A DNA stretch of 43,870 bases, from assembly GCA_029907205.1 (NCBI GenBank), contig JARYMI010000026.1, forward strand, positions 1 to 43,870. The letters run 5' to 3'. This DNA is from Clostridiales bacterium (lineage in GTDB: Bacteria > Acidobacteriota > Aminicenantia > Aminicenantales > UBA8522). Made by a program: the position numbers and the translations under genes. Positions 31,938-40,803 of this stretch are shown here, piece by piece. Numbering within the stretch: position 1 is the first letter of the stretch; each line of letters opens with the position of its first letter. Under the pieces are notes generated by a model that made no database searches, was not told the DNA's origin, and saw only the letters and a list, made by a program, of their open reading frames with translations.

Positions 31938-34402
31938 AGAGCAACCTGAGGCCTGTCGAAAGCCGCCTCTCTCGCCTCATGTTCGCCTACTTTTTCCTGG
32001 CCACGCTTTCTATCTATGTTGTTAAGCCGGCCAAAGAGTCGCTTTTCATGGATGCTCTCGGCAAGCCCAGACTTCCTTACGCCTTTCTTTTGACCGCGAT
32101 TTTGATGGGGCTGGCCGTTGCCGCGAACTCAAGGCTGGTCCAACGCGTTCACAGGCCCGTTTATGTTTCTTCCACCCTCGGCTTTTTCATCCTGACGAGT
32201 CTTATCTTCTGGGTGTTGATCCGCGGGCCGGCGCCCTGGCCCTGGGTTTTTCTCATTTTCTGGTCCTGGGCCGATATCCTGTTGGTGACGACAATCACGC
32301 AGTTCTGGATCATGGTCAACGACCTCTTCAGCCCTCGGGAGGCCAAAAGACGCATCGGATTCCTGGTCAGCGGCGGGATTTTGGGCGGCATTTCGGGTTC
32401 TCTCATTGCGTATTTTCGGCCGGCCGGTTTGGAGACAGAAAGCCTCATTCTGGTCTGTCCGGCCATTCTTTTCGTTTGCGCCCTGATCGTTTTTCTCGCA
32501 TGGCGGAACGCCCCGCGGGAAGCAGGGGAAGACGCTGAGGGCAAACCCGGCCGCCGCAAGGAGGAGAAAGCAGGGCTCATCCAGAGCTTTGCGCTTCTCA
32601 GGGATAACCGCTACATGCTCTACCTGAGCGGAATGATGGTCGTTGCGATTATCATCTCCAACTTGGTGGATTTTCAGTTCAAGACCCTGGGCAAGGCCTT
32701 TTTTCCCGACAAGAATGCGACGACATCTTTTTTCGCCTGTTTTAACCTGGGGTTGCTCGTTTTTTCTTACCTTTTGGCCGCCTTTATGACGACTCGAATC
32801 CTCAAGAACTTTGGCATGCGGATCGCCCTGCTCATTCCGCCGGTCTTCTTGCTCGTCGGCTCTGTGGCTGTTTATTTTATCCCAGCGGGCGCTCTTCTTA
32901 TCTGGGTTATTTATATGAGAGGAGCGGATAAAAGCCTGGCGCATTCTTTGAGCCAGTCGGTGAGAGAGCTCCTCTACATTCCTCTTCCTCAAAATATCAA
33001 ATATCGAGCCAAAGTTTTTGTCGATATGTTCCTGAACAAATTCGCCGACGGCCTGACCGGCCTTCTGCTGATCGCTGTTTCGCCTTTTCTTGAGCTCAGC
33101 CCGAAGGAAGTCAGCCTGATTGCGATCGTTCTCATCATCATCTGGATGGCTTTGAATATTCGCGTGACCAGCGAGTATGTCAACATCGTTAAAGGGAATT
33201 TGCAGATCAAATGGCAGGACGCTGACAGATTGGTCACGGAAAAGATTGACGTCGACATGACCAAGCTGGTCTTTGACACCCTCCAGAGCAGGGAGAGAAG
33301 CTCTGTCCTGTATGCGATGAACCTTTTTGACTTGATCAAGAAAGAGAAGATGAGCCCGGAATTGAAGAGGCTTATCGCTTACAAGGGCAATGAACTCAAA
33401 GCCCGTTCCATGGATTCTCTCCTGGATGTCGAAGGGGAAGCCCTCCTCCCTGAAATTGACGATTCGCTGGAGCCAGACACTATGGATGCTCAGGTCCGGG
33501 AGATCATGTCTCTGGATGTCTATCAGGAACTGATGAAAAAACAGATTGAGAAAGTAGCGCGCGGAGAAGGGAAGGAGGATGAGGTCGCCAGGATGGAAGC
33601 AGCTAAGGTGATGGGAATGATGGCTCCGGAATCGCCCCTTATCCGGGAACTCACAAAGCTTCTAAAGGATGAATCAGCCGAAGTCGCGCGGTATGCAGCG
33701 GAAAGCGCCGGACGGCTCCGGCGACGAGAATTTGTCCCGCTTTTGATTAACCTTCTGAGCCGGTCAGCCACACAAGAGGCGGCTAAACAGGCTCTCGTTG
33801 CCTACGGCGATAGGATCGCTGGGACTCTTCATGACTCGTTGGCCGATCCTTTGGAGAACCTCGCGACGCGCAAGGCCATCCCGGATATCCTTGCGCGGAT
33901 GCAAGCGCAGCGAGCCGCGGACATGCTGGTCTTGGAGCTTAAAAAGGATGATCCGGCGATCGAGGCCGAACTCATCGACGCTTCCCGTTGGATGCGCTCA
34001 AACAGCCCTGAGCTTGTTTTTCAGGAAAGAATCGTCCTGACCAAAGTCGTCTCCCTCATCAAAAAGTGCTACCTCCTTCTTCTCCAGATTCAGGAACTCA
34101 GAGCCGACAGAAAAAAGGAAATCCTGGTCAAAGACGTGGAGAATACCCTCAGCCGGGCCATGAAGCACGTCTTCGAGCTTCTCGGGCTCATCCTGCCGCA
34201 GGAAGACGTTATCCGGGCTTATCAGAATATCCTGGCGGGAACGCGGAAGTCGCTGGATTATTCCGTCGAGCTGCTGGACAATATTCTTCGCAAGGATATC
34301 AGGGAACTGCTCCTGCCTTTGATCGAGGACACGCCGTTTGAGGAGAAAGTGAGGCTCAGCCGGAAGATGATCAATGCCGCTGAGAAAATAGACTTCACTT
34401 GA
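31934..34402 (+). CDS. Nucleotide-translocase-family transporter fused to a HEAT-repeat domain (copy 2)
   Basis: 822 residues from the ATG at 31934, which overlaps the stop of copy 1 (ATGA); an in-frame GTG at 31889 is less likely. Same layout as copy 1: NTT membrane part (LSIYVVKPAKESLFMDALG, WIMVNDLFSPREAKRRIGFLVSGG, ADKSLAHSLSQSVRELLYIPLPQNIKYRAKVFVDMFLNKFADG) and a HEAT part (LTKLLKDESAEVARYAAESAGRLRRREFVPLLINLL). The linker after the last helix (LVTEKIDVDMTKLVFDTLQSRERSSVLYAMNLFDL) matches copy 1 closely, so the pair arose by tandem duplication. Equal dosage by overlap suggests that the two products may work as a heteromer. Confidence 0.8.
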   Translation: MKSNLRPVESRLSRLMFAYFFLATLSIYVVKPAKESLFMDALGKPRLPYAFLLTAILMGLAVAANSRLVQRVHRPVYVSSTLGFFILTSLIFWVLIRGPAPWPWVFLIFWSWADILLVTTITQFWIMVNDLFSPREAKRRIGFLVSGGILGGISGSLIAYFRPAGLETESLILVCPAILFVCALIVFLAWRNAPREAGEDAEGKPGRRKEEKAGLIQSFALLRDNRYMLYLSGMMVVAIIISNLVDFQFKTLGKAFFPDKNATTSFFACFNLGLLVFSYLLAAFMTTRILKNFGMRIALLIPPVFLLVGSVAVYFIPAGALLIWVIYMRGADKSLAHSLSQSVRELLYIPLPQNIKYRAKVFVDMFLNKFADGLTGLLLIAVSPFLELSPKEVSLIAIVLIIIWMALNIRVTSEYVNIVKGNLQIKWQDADRLVTEKIDVDMTKLVFDTLQSRERSSVLYAMNLFDLIKKEKMSPELKRLIAYKGNELKARSMDSLLDVEGEALLPEIDDSLEPDTMDAQVREIMSLDVYQELMKKQIEKVARGEGKEDEVARMEAAKVMGMMAPESPLIRELTKLLKDESAEVARYAAESAGRLRRREFVPLLINLLSRSATQEAAKQALVAYGDRIAGTLHDSLADPLENLATRKAIPDILARMQAQRAADMLVLELKKDDPAIEAELIDASRWMRSNSPELVFQERIVLTKVVSLIKKCYLLLLQIQELRADRKKEILVKDVENTLSRAMKHVFELLGLILPQEDVIRAYQNILAGTRKSLDYSVELLDNILRKDIRELLLPLIEDTPFEEKVRLSRKMINAAEKIDFT

Positions 34403-34445
34403 AGTCCTCACCTTGTTCGGCGTATAATATCATTAGAAGGTATAG

Positions 34446-36122
34446 ATGCCGAGACTTTTTATCTACCCGAAAAAAGGCGAGGCTTTCTGGCATAACCTTA
34501 AGCCGGAGAGAATCTCTATCGGCCGGTCGGAGGACAACGAGCTTCCGCTCCCCGACCCCTTTTCTTCCGGGCATCATGCCCTGATCTATCCCTCCGACGG
34601 CAAATTCGTCATCCGCGATAACGGCAGCAAGAACGGAATCTTCCTCAACGGCAAGAAAATCCAGGGGGAAGTGGAGCTCAAGAAAGGAGACGAAATCCTC
34701 ATCGGCTCGACGCGGATCATCTTTGACAAGGAACTTTCCAGCAACGTCGAGATGACCGAAGTGGTCTCGCCGGCCCGCAACATCAACACCATCCTTCACC
34801 TGCGCGAAATCCTGAAGAAGGAGGACATCGAAACAACGCTCCAGGAAATCGCGTCGCCGTCCGACCTGATGAAAATCAAGTCGGATTACAAATCCCTGGC
34901 CGTGCTGAATGAGGTCAGCAAGGCTCTCGTCCTTCATCAGCCGTTGAATGAGCTTCTCGAGCGGGTCATGGAGCTCATTTCCGAGTACATGCCGATGGAC
35001 AGGGGAATTTTGATGATCAAAGAGGGCAACCCGCCCCAGCTCATCCCCAAAGTGATCAGAATCAACAACAAGAGCCTCGCCCAGAAAAAAATTCAGGTCA
35101 GCCAGAGCATCGTCAACCTTGTCCTGGACAAGCACTCCTCTGTCCTGACGACCGACGCCCTGGCCGACCCAAGGTTCATGATGAAGGATAGCGTCATCAA
35201 GTCCAATATTCATTCGGCCATGTGCGTTCCTCTGTGGAACAACAAGGAAATCATCGGCGTGATCTATTCCGACCGGATCTCTCTTGTCGATCAATTCTCC
35301 CAGGACGACCTGAGGCTGCTGACGTTGCTTTCGAACTTGGCGGCGGTCAAGATCGAGAACGCCAGGCTCGTCGAGAAGGCCATCGAACAGGAAAAAATGG
35401 AGAAGGAACTGGCGCTGGCGGCCCGGATCCAGAAAGATTTCTTGCCCAAGGAAAAGCCGGTCTGCGAGAAATTCGATATCGCCGGGACGAATATCCCCTG
35501 CCATCAGGTGGGCGGAGACTACTACGATTTTCTCTCGATCGACCCGTGCCGCCTGGGTGTTATTGTGGCCGATGTCTCGGGAAAAGGCATCAGCGCCTCG
35601 CTCCTCATGGCTTCTTTGAGGGCGGCCCTTTACTCAGAGCTTCACCCTAAGGTCAAGCTTTCCGAGATGGCGACGAAGCTCAACAATTTTGTCCACCGCA
35701 GCTCTGCCGTTAACATGTTCATCACGTTCTTTTTCTGCGAGCTGGACATGAACACCGGGCAATTCCGGTACATCAACGCCGGGCACAACCCGCCTCTCCT
35801 TATCAGGAAAAACGGAAAGGTCGAGCGGCTGGAAAGTTGCGGTTTCTGCCTGGGGATGTTCCCTGCTGTGTCTTATGAGGTTAAAGAAGCGGGCTTTAAT
35901 CCGGGAGACTGTGTGGTCTTTTACACCGACGGCATCACGGAGAACCGGAACAAAAATAACGAGGAATACGGGGAAGAGAGGCTGATCAATTTTCTGAAAA
36001 AAAATATCAAACAGTCGGCATCGATGATCGTGGAAAAAGTCTGCCAAGAGATGGCCGCATTCTCGACCGGTGTTCCTCCGCTCGATGACATGACCTTCAT
36101 CATCGTCAAACGGGTTTCTTGA
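34446..36122 (+). CDS. FHA-GAF-PP2C (SpoIIE/RsbU-type) serine phosphatase
   Basis: 558 residues, soluble. FHA domain about 1-95 (SIGRSEDNELPLPDPFSSGHH, DNGSKNGIFLNGK), which reads phosphothreonine. GAF domain about 150-310 (SDYKSLAVLNEVSKALVLHQPLNELLERVME, AMCVPLWNNKEIIGVIYSDR). A short coiled coil leads to the PP2C/SpoIIE domain about 330-556 with metal ligands in GGDYYD (Asp358), VADVSGKG (Asp376), FYTDGITENRN and the last LDDMTF Asp. It would dephosphorylate a STAS protein, probably that at 29074, when GAF ligand or FHA partner signals. It follows the two transporter genes on the same strand after 43 bases. Confidence 0.9.
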   Translation: MPRLFIYPKKGEAFWHNLKPERISIGRSEDNELPLPDPFSSGHHALIYPSDGKFVIRDNGSKNGIFLNGKKIQGEVELKKGDEILIGSTRIIFDKELSSNVEMTEVVSPARNINTILHLREILKKEDIETTLQEIASPSDLMKIKSDYKSLAVLNEVSKALVLHQPLNELLERVMELISEYMPMDRGILMIKEGNPPQLIPKVIRINNKSLAQKKIQVSQSIVNLVLDKHSSVLTTDALADPRFMMKDSVIKSNIHSAMCVPLWNNKEIIGVIYSDRISLVDQFSQDDLRLLTLLSNLAAVKIENARLVEKAIEQEKMEKELALAARIQKDFLPKEKPVCEKFDIAGTNIPCHQVGGDYYDFLSIDPCRLGVIVADVSGKGISASLLMASLRAALYSELHPKVKLSEMATKLNNFVHRSSAVNMFITFFFCELDMNTGQFRYINAGHNPPLLIRKNGKVERLESCGFCLGMFPAVSYEVKEAGFNPGDCVVFYTDGITENRNKNNEEYGEERLINFLKKNIKQSASMIVEKVCQEMAAFSTGVPPLDDMTFIIVKRVS

Positions 36123-36164
36123 ATCCCTGGCCGGTTGTGACTGGTGGCCCCGCGCTTCGACAGA

Positions 36165-36848
36165 ATGATGCGACTTTTCGACACAGCCTGGCTGAGCAGC
36201 AAAATCCGCATTGGTATCGACATCTGGAGGCAATTGGGAGGAAAAACATTCTTCGGAAGGGTCCTGCCCTGGCTTTTCTGCCGTCGTTATTACTTTTATT
36301 CCCAGCCTATTCATTCGACCTGGCCCGCCCTTTCCTGCTCCTGTCCTGTCGTGGTGAAATTCGCTGATGACAATGACCTTGCCCTTGTGGCGGCTCTGAG
36401 CCCTGGCGACGCAACGGTCTCTGAATTGAAAAAAAGGCTGAGAGACGGCCATCTTTGTTTCACGGGTTGGCTCAATGACAAGCTCGTCCATTTCCGCTGG
36501 ATCTTCACGCGATGTTTGTATTTGCCCTATCTCCATCGAACGTTGCTCCTTTCCTCTTTTGAGGTTTACGTTGATGAAACCTACACCCTCCCCGAACTGA
36601 GGGGCCGAGGGATTGCGGCCTATACAGGTCGCCTTCTCCGTCTGGCTCTTTTTGAGCGGGGTTTTAAAAGGTACAGTTGCGCCGTGGCCTCCTGGAACAA
36701 GGCGCAGCAAAAGCTGACTGAAAAATTCGGCATGGAAAAGGTTGGAGAGGGGGGCTTCATTGACTTCCTGCTCGGCAAGAGGTTTATCTGGAAGGGCAGA
36801 GTCAAGGATCATGGCGATGGGCGGATCGAAATCTGCGTCCCGGAATAA
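36165..36848 (+). CDS. GNAT-family N-acetyltransferase
   Basis: About 227 residues; the ATG at 36165 is chosen, a GTG at 36144 is possible and neither has a good ribosome binding site. The acetyl-CoA motif is seen as YTLPELRGRGIAAYTGRLLRLALFERG (R/QxxGxG/A form) followed by VASWNKAQQKLTEKFGMEKVGEG. The N-terminal 80 residues are not typical. Substrate unknown. The next gene, a methyltransferase, overlaps its end by 38 bases, suggesting a two-gene unit, possibly for a surface polysaccharide or secondary product. Confidence 0.7.
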   Translation: MMRLFDTAWLSSKIRIGIDIWRQLGGKTFFGRVLPWLFCRRYYFYSQPIHSTWPALSCSCPVVVKFADDNDLALVAALSPGDATVSELKKRLRDGHLCFTGWLNDKLVHFRWIFTRCLYLPYLHRTLLLSSFEVYVDETYTLPELRGRGIAAYTGRLLRLALFERGFKRYSCAVASWNKAQQKLTEKFGMEKVGEGGFIDFLLGKRFIWKGRVKDHGDGRIEICVPE

Positions 36849-37632
36849 ACGGCCGGAATCCCGGCGGAGAAATTTCTGGGATTTCACGGGTCAAGCCCTG
36901 CCGGCATTTTTTGGAGCTCCGTCGACCCAGTATTATTTCGAGTGCGAGCGGCGTTTGTTCGTGCGTTATTTTCCCGGCTTGGCGGGAAAAAGACTTCTCA
37001 AGACAGACCTCTGGGACGAGGCCAAGAACACGAGGATTTTGATCTGGGCGGCCGAGCAGAAGTCCAAGGTCTTTGGCATCGATATCTCGCCGGCGATCGC
37101 TGGCGAGGCCAAAGCCATGTTCCTGCGCGAAAAGGAGGCGGGGGGTATGATCATCTCGGATGTCCGCCGGATCGCGTTCAAGGAGGAGTCGTTTGATTAT
37201 TTATATAGCATGGGGACGATCGAGCATTTTCCCGAGCACGCTCAAGCCGTGGAAGAGTGTTTCCGCGTGCTCCACAGGGGCGGGATTGCCATGTTCGGCG
37301 TTCCCAATAAGTATGATCCTTTTCTTCGGCCGCTTTTGGTAGCGCTTCTCAACCGGCTTGGCCTCTATGCCTACGGATTCGAAAAGTCCTTTTCGTTCAG
37401 GAAGCTCGAAAAGCTGCTTGCGAACGCAGGGTTTAAAGTTGAAACGAGGACGGGGATCCTGTTCGTCCCGGGGTTGTTGAGGATGGCCGACCTCTATGTG
37501 TACACCCGGTACCCCAGAGCCAGCTTCCTGTTCAAACCGCTGTTCGATTTTTTCTCTTTTCTCTATAAAAAATTCGTTTTCCTCCACAGGCACGGGTACC
37601 TCATTGCTTGCGTCGCAAAAAAGCCGGCTTAG
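36811..37632 (+). CDS. Class I SAM-dependent methyltransferase (methyltransferase domain 11)
   Basis: 273 residues from the ATG at 36811 (AAGGA five bases upstream). The Rossmann motif I is degenerate (LLKTDLWDEAKNTRILIWAA, with no GxGxG), but later motifs are clear: VFGIDISPAIAGEAKAM, ISDVRRIAFKEESFDYLYSMGTIEHFPEHAQAVEECFRVLHRGGIAMFGVPN. The C-terminus has hydrophobic segments (FLFKPLFDFFSFLYKKFVFLH). This resembles methyltransferases from glycan or lipid clusters. Substrate unknown. Confidence 0.75.
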   Translation: MAMGGSKSASRNKRPESRRRNFWDFTGQALPAFFGAPSTQYYFECERRLFVRYFPGLAGKRLLKTDLWDEAKNTRILIWAAEQKSKVFGIDISPAIAGEAKAMFLREKEAGGMIISDVRRIAFKEESFDYLYSMGTIEHFPEHAQAVEECFRVLHRGGIAMFGVPNKYDPFLRPLLVALLNRLGLYAYGFEKSFSFRKLEKLLANAGFKVETRTGILFVPGLLRMADLYVYTRYPRASFLFKPLFDFFSFLYKKFVFLHRHGYLIACVAKKPA

Positions 37633-37648
37633 TCGGCTGGACTGTTGG

Positions 37649-37676
37649 TTGACAGGCGGGCTGTTTTGTTTATAAA
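37649..37676 (+). promoter_or_regulatory. Near-consensus sigma-70 promoter
   Basis: Perfect TTGACA (37649-37654), 16-base spacer, TATAAA (37671-37676). It precedes the truncated gene at 37687 and can drive the NamZ gene behind it. Confidence 0.65.
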
Positions 37677-37686
37677 TGAGGGAAGC

Positions 37687-37800
37687 ATGACACGAGAAGC
37701 CCGAGTGGGAAGCGATCGCCTGGCATCTTTGGATGTTTTCCGCGGCGTGAACGTTGCCGGGATGGCTTTGATGACACCTCTTTATCTAAAGAGAGTTTAA
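37687..37800 (+). pseudogene. N-terminal stump of a heparan-alpha-glucosaminide N-acetyltransferase-like (DUF5009) gene
   Basis: 37 codons from an ATG with GAGGGAAGC upstream. The peptide contains DRLASLDVFRGVNVAGMALM, which is the characteristic start of NagX/HGSNAT-type membrane acyltransferases (RLxSLDxFRGxxIxGMxLV), and then runs out after TPLYLKRV-stop. The normal protein has about 370 residues and many helices. The body has been deleted, leaving promoter, start and first helix. The intact enzyme would acetylate amino sugars, a role that suits the muramidase gene next to it. Confidence 0.6.
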
Positions 37801-37853
37801 TTAAAGATGAGCCATTGATTCAGGAAGCGGAAAGGAAATTTGGAGAACATGAG

Positions 37854-39164
37854 ATGAGAAGAGAGCTGATCGTTTTGTGCATGGCTGCTGAGCTGATTCT
37901 TCAGTCGTGTTGCCGCAAGGAAGAGACCGCCTCCCTGACCGGCAGAGAGGTCGTCAGGCCGGGAGTCGAGGTTTTTCTCGCGAGCCACATTGACCTCGTA
38001 AAAGGGAAAAGAGTAGGGCTCATCACCAATCCTACCGGCGTGGACCGAGATATAAGGAGCACGGCTGAGCTTTTCGCCCAAAATCCGGTCATCAATCTCA
38101 TTGCCCTATTTGGACCCGAACACGGGATAAGGGGAAACGCCCAGGCCGGCGAATATGTCCCTTTCTATTTTGATGACAAGTTCAAGGTCCCGGTCTTCAG
38201 CCTCTACGGGCAGTCCTTCAAGCCTGACCCGGGCATGCTCAAGGACATCGATGCATACATGCGCTCTTTTGACACGACTGAAGCCGGAAAAATCCCCGAA
38301 GATGTGATGATTCAGGATGTCGACGTCCTTGTCTTCGACATCCAGGACGTGGGCACGCGTGTTTATACATACATCGCGACCATGACTTATGCCATGCAGG
38401 CCTGCGCCGAGAGCGGCATTGAGTTTATCGTCCTGGACAGGCCAAACCCGATTAATGGCCTTGACCTGGAGGGGCCGATCCTTGAATACCCGGAGTTCAG
38501 CTCCTTTGTCGGGCTTTATCCGGTCCCCCTGAGACACGGGATGACGGCCGGCGAGCTGGCCCTGATGTTTAACGAACGATTCCTGGAGATAAAGGCAAAA
38601 CTAACGGTCATCCCGATGAAAGGCTGGAGGCGGACGATGTGGTTTGACGAGACAGGGCTTCCGTGGGTCATTCCTTCGCCGAACATGCCAACCCTGGACA
38701 CAGCCCTCGTCTATCCGGGACAGGTCCTTTTCGAGGGGACAAATGTCTCCGAAGGCCGGGGGACGACAAGGCCGTTTGAACTTTTCGGCGCGCCCTGGAT
38801 AGATGGCTTCGAGCTCGCCCGAAGGCTCCGAGGCCTTGGCCTGGCAGGAGTCGAATTTCGGGAGGCCTGGTTCACCCCGTGGTTCTCGAAGTATGCAGGA
38901 GAAAGATGCGGTGGCGCTCAAGTTTACGTCACTGATAGAAGCGCGTTTCGGCCGTTGGAAACCGCGCTTCATATCATCAAGACGATCCGGGACTTGTACC
39001 CCGACAAATTCTCCTTCCATTCCGATTATTTCGACCGGATTATGGGCAATTCAACGGTGAGAGAAGCGATCGAGAGAAACGCTCCTGTCGAAGAAATTCT
39101 GGCCGGTTTTGAAGACGGCCTGAGTAAGTTCGCCGAAATGCGGAAGCCATACCTCTTGTATTAA
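37854..39164 (+). CDS. Exo-beta-N-acetylmuramidase NamZ family (DUF1343) lipoprotein
   Basis: 436 residues from the ATG at 37854 (GGAGAA six bases upstream); an in-frame TTG at 37815 is less likely. The N-terminus has a lipoprotein signal with lipobox LQSC. DUF1343 hallmarks follow: GKRVGLITNPTGVDR, ALFGPEHGIRG, VDVLVFDIQDVGTRVYTYIATM, VLDRPNPI, WVIPSPNMPTLDTALVYPGQVLFEGTNVSEGRGTTRPFE. Members remove MurNAc from non-reducing ends of peptidoglycan fragments, so the protein recycles cell wall or digests that of other bacteria in the periplasm. It probably shares the promoter of the broken gene upstream. Confidence 0.88.
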   Translation: MRRELIVLCMAAELILQSCCRKEETASLTGREVVRPGVEVFLASHIDLVKGKRVGLITNPTGVDRDIRSTAELFAQNPVINLIALFGPEHGIRGNAQAGEYVPFYFDDKFKVPVFSLYGQSFKPDPGMLKDIDAYMRSFDTTEAGKIPEDVMIQDVDVLVFDIQDVGTRVYTYIATMTYAMQACAESGIEFIVLDRPNPINGLDLEGPILEYPEFSSFVGLYPVPLRHGMTAGELALMFNERFLEIKAKLTVIPMKGWRRTMWFDETGLPWVIPSPNMPTLDTALVYPGQVLFEGTNVSEGRGTTRPFELFGAPWIDGFELARRLRGLGLAGVEFREAWFTPWFSKYAGERCGGAQVYVTDRSAFRPLETALHIIKTIRDLYPDKFSFHSDYFDRIMGNSTVREAIERNAPVEEILAGFEDGLSKFAEMRKPYLLY

Positions 39165-39216
39165 GCCCATAGAGCCGGATATCATATATACTTTAATCCA
39201 TAAAGGAGATGCCATC

Positions 39217-40785
39217 ATGCCGAGTCATCATTTTCGCTATGCGCTGGCCAACCCGCTTTCCGTCGTCCTCGACAAGAGCCCGGAGGATTTCGCCCGGACC
39301 GATTTCCTCAAGGTCATCGATGAGAAAAAGATCGAGCGCATCACTTTCCATTATACGGCGCTCGACGGAAAGCTCAAGGAGCTCAAACTGCCTGTGGCCA
39401 ATTCCCGCCAGGCCGAGACGGTCCTGGCCGAAGGAGAGCGAGTTGACGGCTCCTCGCTTTTCAGAGGAATGGTTGATGCCGCTCTTTCCGACCTCTACGT
39501 CGTCCCCCTCTATAAAACAGCGTTTCTCAACCCCTTTGACGAGGGAAGCCTCGATTTTATCTGCCGCTACCTGACTAAAGACGGCGACCTGGCGCCTTTC
39601 GCGCCGGACAGCATCCTGACCCGAGCCGATAGCGTCTTCCGCAAGAAATCGGGGCTCGAGCTTCATGCTCTCGGCGAGCTCGAATTCTTCCTCCTCAGGG
39701 AGCACGACCGGCCTATTTATCCGATCCAGAGACAACATGGTTATCACGGCGCTGGTCCCTTTATCAAAAGCGGCCAGATCCTCAACGAGATGGTCCGTCA
39801 TATCACGCAGATCACCGGAGTGGTTAAGTACGCCCATAGCGAGGTTGGGTTTGTGGAAAGCGTCAGGAGCGACCTCGAAGAAATCAGCGGCAAGCAGGCT
39901 GAACAGCTTGAAGTCGAATTCCTGCCGCGGCCTGTCGAGGACATGGCGGATGCTCTTGTCCTCAGCCGCTGGCTCATCCGGAATATCGCTTACAGATACG
40001 GCTGCGTGGCCACTTTCACTCCGAAGATCGAGGAGGACGTGGCCGGAAACGGGCTCCATTTTCATCTCGAACTCCGTCGGGACGGGAAAAACATTATGGT
40101 TGATTCGGGGGGGAAGCTCTCCGCCGCCGCCCGGCGGCTCATCGGCGGCTTGTGCGCCTACGCCGATTCACTCACGGCTTTCGGCAACACCGTTTCCTCG
40201 GCCTACCTGCGACTCGTCCCCAACCTCGAAGCGCCCACGCGAATCTGCTGGAGCGACCTCAACCGTAGCGCCATGATCCGTGTGCCCCTGGGCTGGGCTA
40301 ACCTCGGCCATCTGGCTAAGCGGCTCAACCCTCAAGAAAGCGCGAGCTTTGAGGACCAGCAGAGCCGTCAAACAGTGGAACTCCGCAGCCCGGACGGGAG
40401 CGCCATCATCCACCTCCTGCTGGCCGGGATCGTCATGGCCGCCGACTGGGCCTTCCGGGAGGACGATTCTCTGTTTAAAGATAACCTGCCACTCGAGCTG
40501 GCCGACAGACTCTATGTCCAGGGAAATATCTTCACGGACAAATCTATCTTGAAAAAGCTGCCCGCTCTGCCGAGGAGCTGCGTGGAGTCGAGCCGCATTC
40601 TTCTGGCCAAACGTGAGCTTTACGAAAGGGATGGAGTTTTTCCGCCGAGCATCATCGAGTACATCGCGCGGCTCCTTCAGGCTGAGAATGATGAGCTGAT
40701 GAACCAGAAGCTGGCTGACCTGCCCGCTGACGACCGCCTCCACGAGACGCGAAAGATCATGCACAAGGACCTGCACCGGCATTGA
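39217..40785 (+). CDS. Glutamine synthetase family protein, divergent
   Basis: 522 residues with AAAGGAGAT before the ATG. Glutamine synthetase features: VDGSS (76-80), GELEFFLL (Glu154/156), ATFTPKI, GNGLHFH (277-283), EAPTRICWSDLNRSAMIRVP (Arg350, Arg355) and ELRSPDGS. The segment that is normally HHEVxPGQxE is stretched: HSEVG (207-211) is separated by about 14 residues from GKQAEQLEVEF (225-235). The N-terminal beta-grasp is present but atypical. It could make glutamine, or ligate another amine to glutamate like the PuuA/GlnA-like enzymes. No amt, glnB or glnD gene is nearby. Confidence 0.82.
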   Translation: MPSHHFRYALANPLSVVLDKSPEDFARTDFLKVIDEKKIERITFHYTALDGKLKELKLPVANSRQAETVLAEGERVDGSSLFRGMVDAALSDLYVVPLYKTAFLNPFDEGSLDFICRYLTKDGDLAPFAPDSILTRADSVFRKKSGLELHALGELEFFLLREHDRPIYPIQRQHGYHGAGPFIKSGQILNEMVRHITQITGVVKYAHSEVGFVESVRSDLEEISGKQAEQLEVEFLPRPVEDMADALVLSRWLIRNIAYRYGCVATFTPKIEEDVAGNGLHFHLELRRDGKNIMVDSGGKLSAAARRLIGGLCAYADSLTAFGNTVSSAYLRLVPNLEAPTRICWSDLNRSAMIRVPLGWANLGHLAKRLNPQESASFEDQQSRQTVELRSPDGSAIIHLLLAGIVMAADWAFREDDSLFKDNLPLELADRLYVQGNIFTDKSILKKLPALPRSCVESSRILLAKRELYERDGVFPPSIIEYIARLLQAENDELMNQKLADLPADDRLHETRKIMHKDLHRH

Positions 40786-40803
40786 GGACCGCGGGGCCTG
40801 CGG

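Noticed and set aside
34395-35504. 369-codon minus-strand open frame
   Set aside because: Shadow of the FHA-GAF part of the phosphatase gene.
35634-36887. 417-codon minus-strand open frame
   Set aside because: Runs against the PP2C domain and GNAT genes, which carry conserved motifs; no recognisable protein in the reverse frame.
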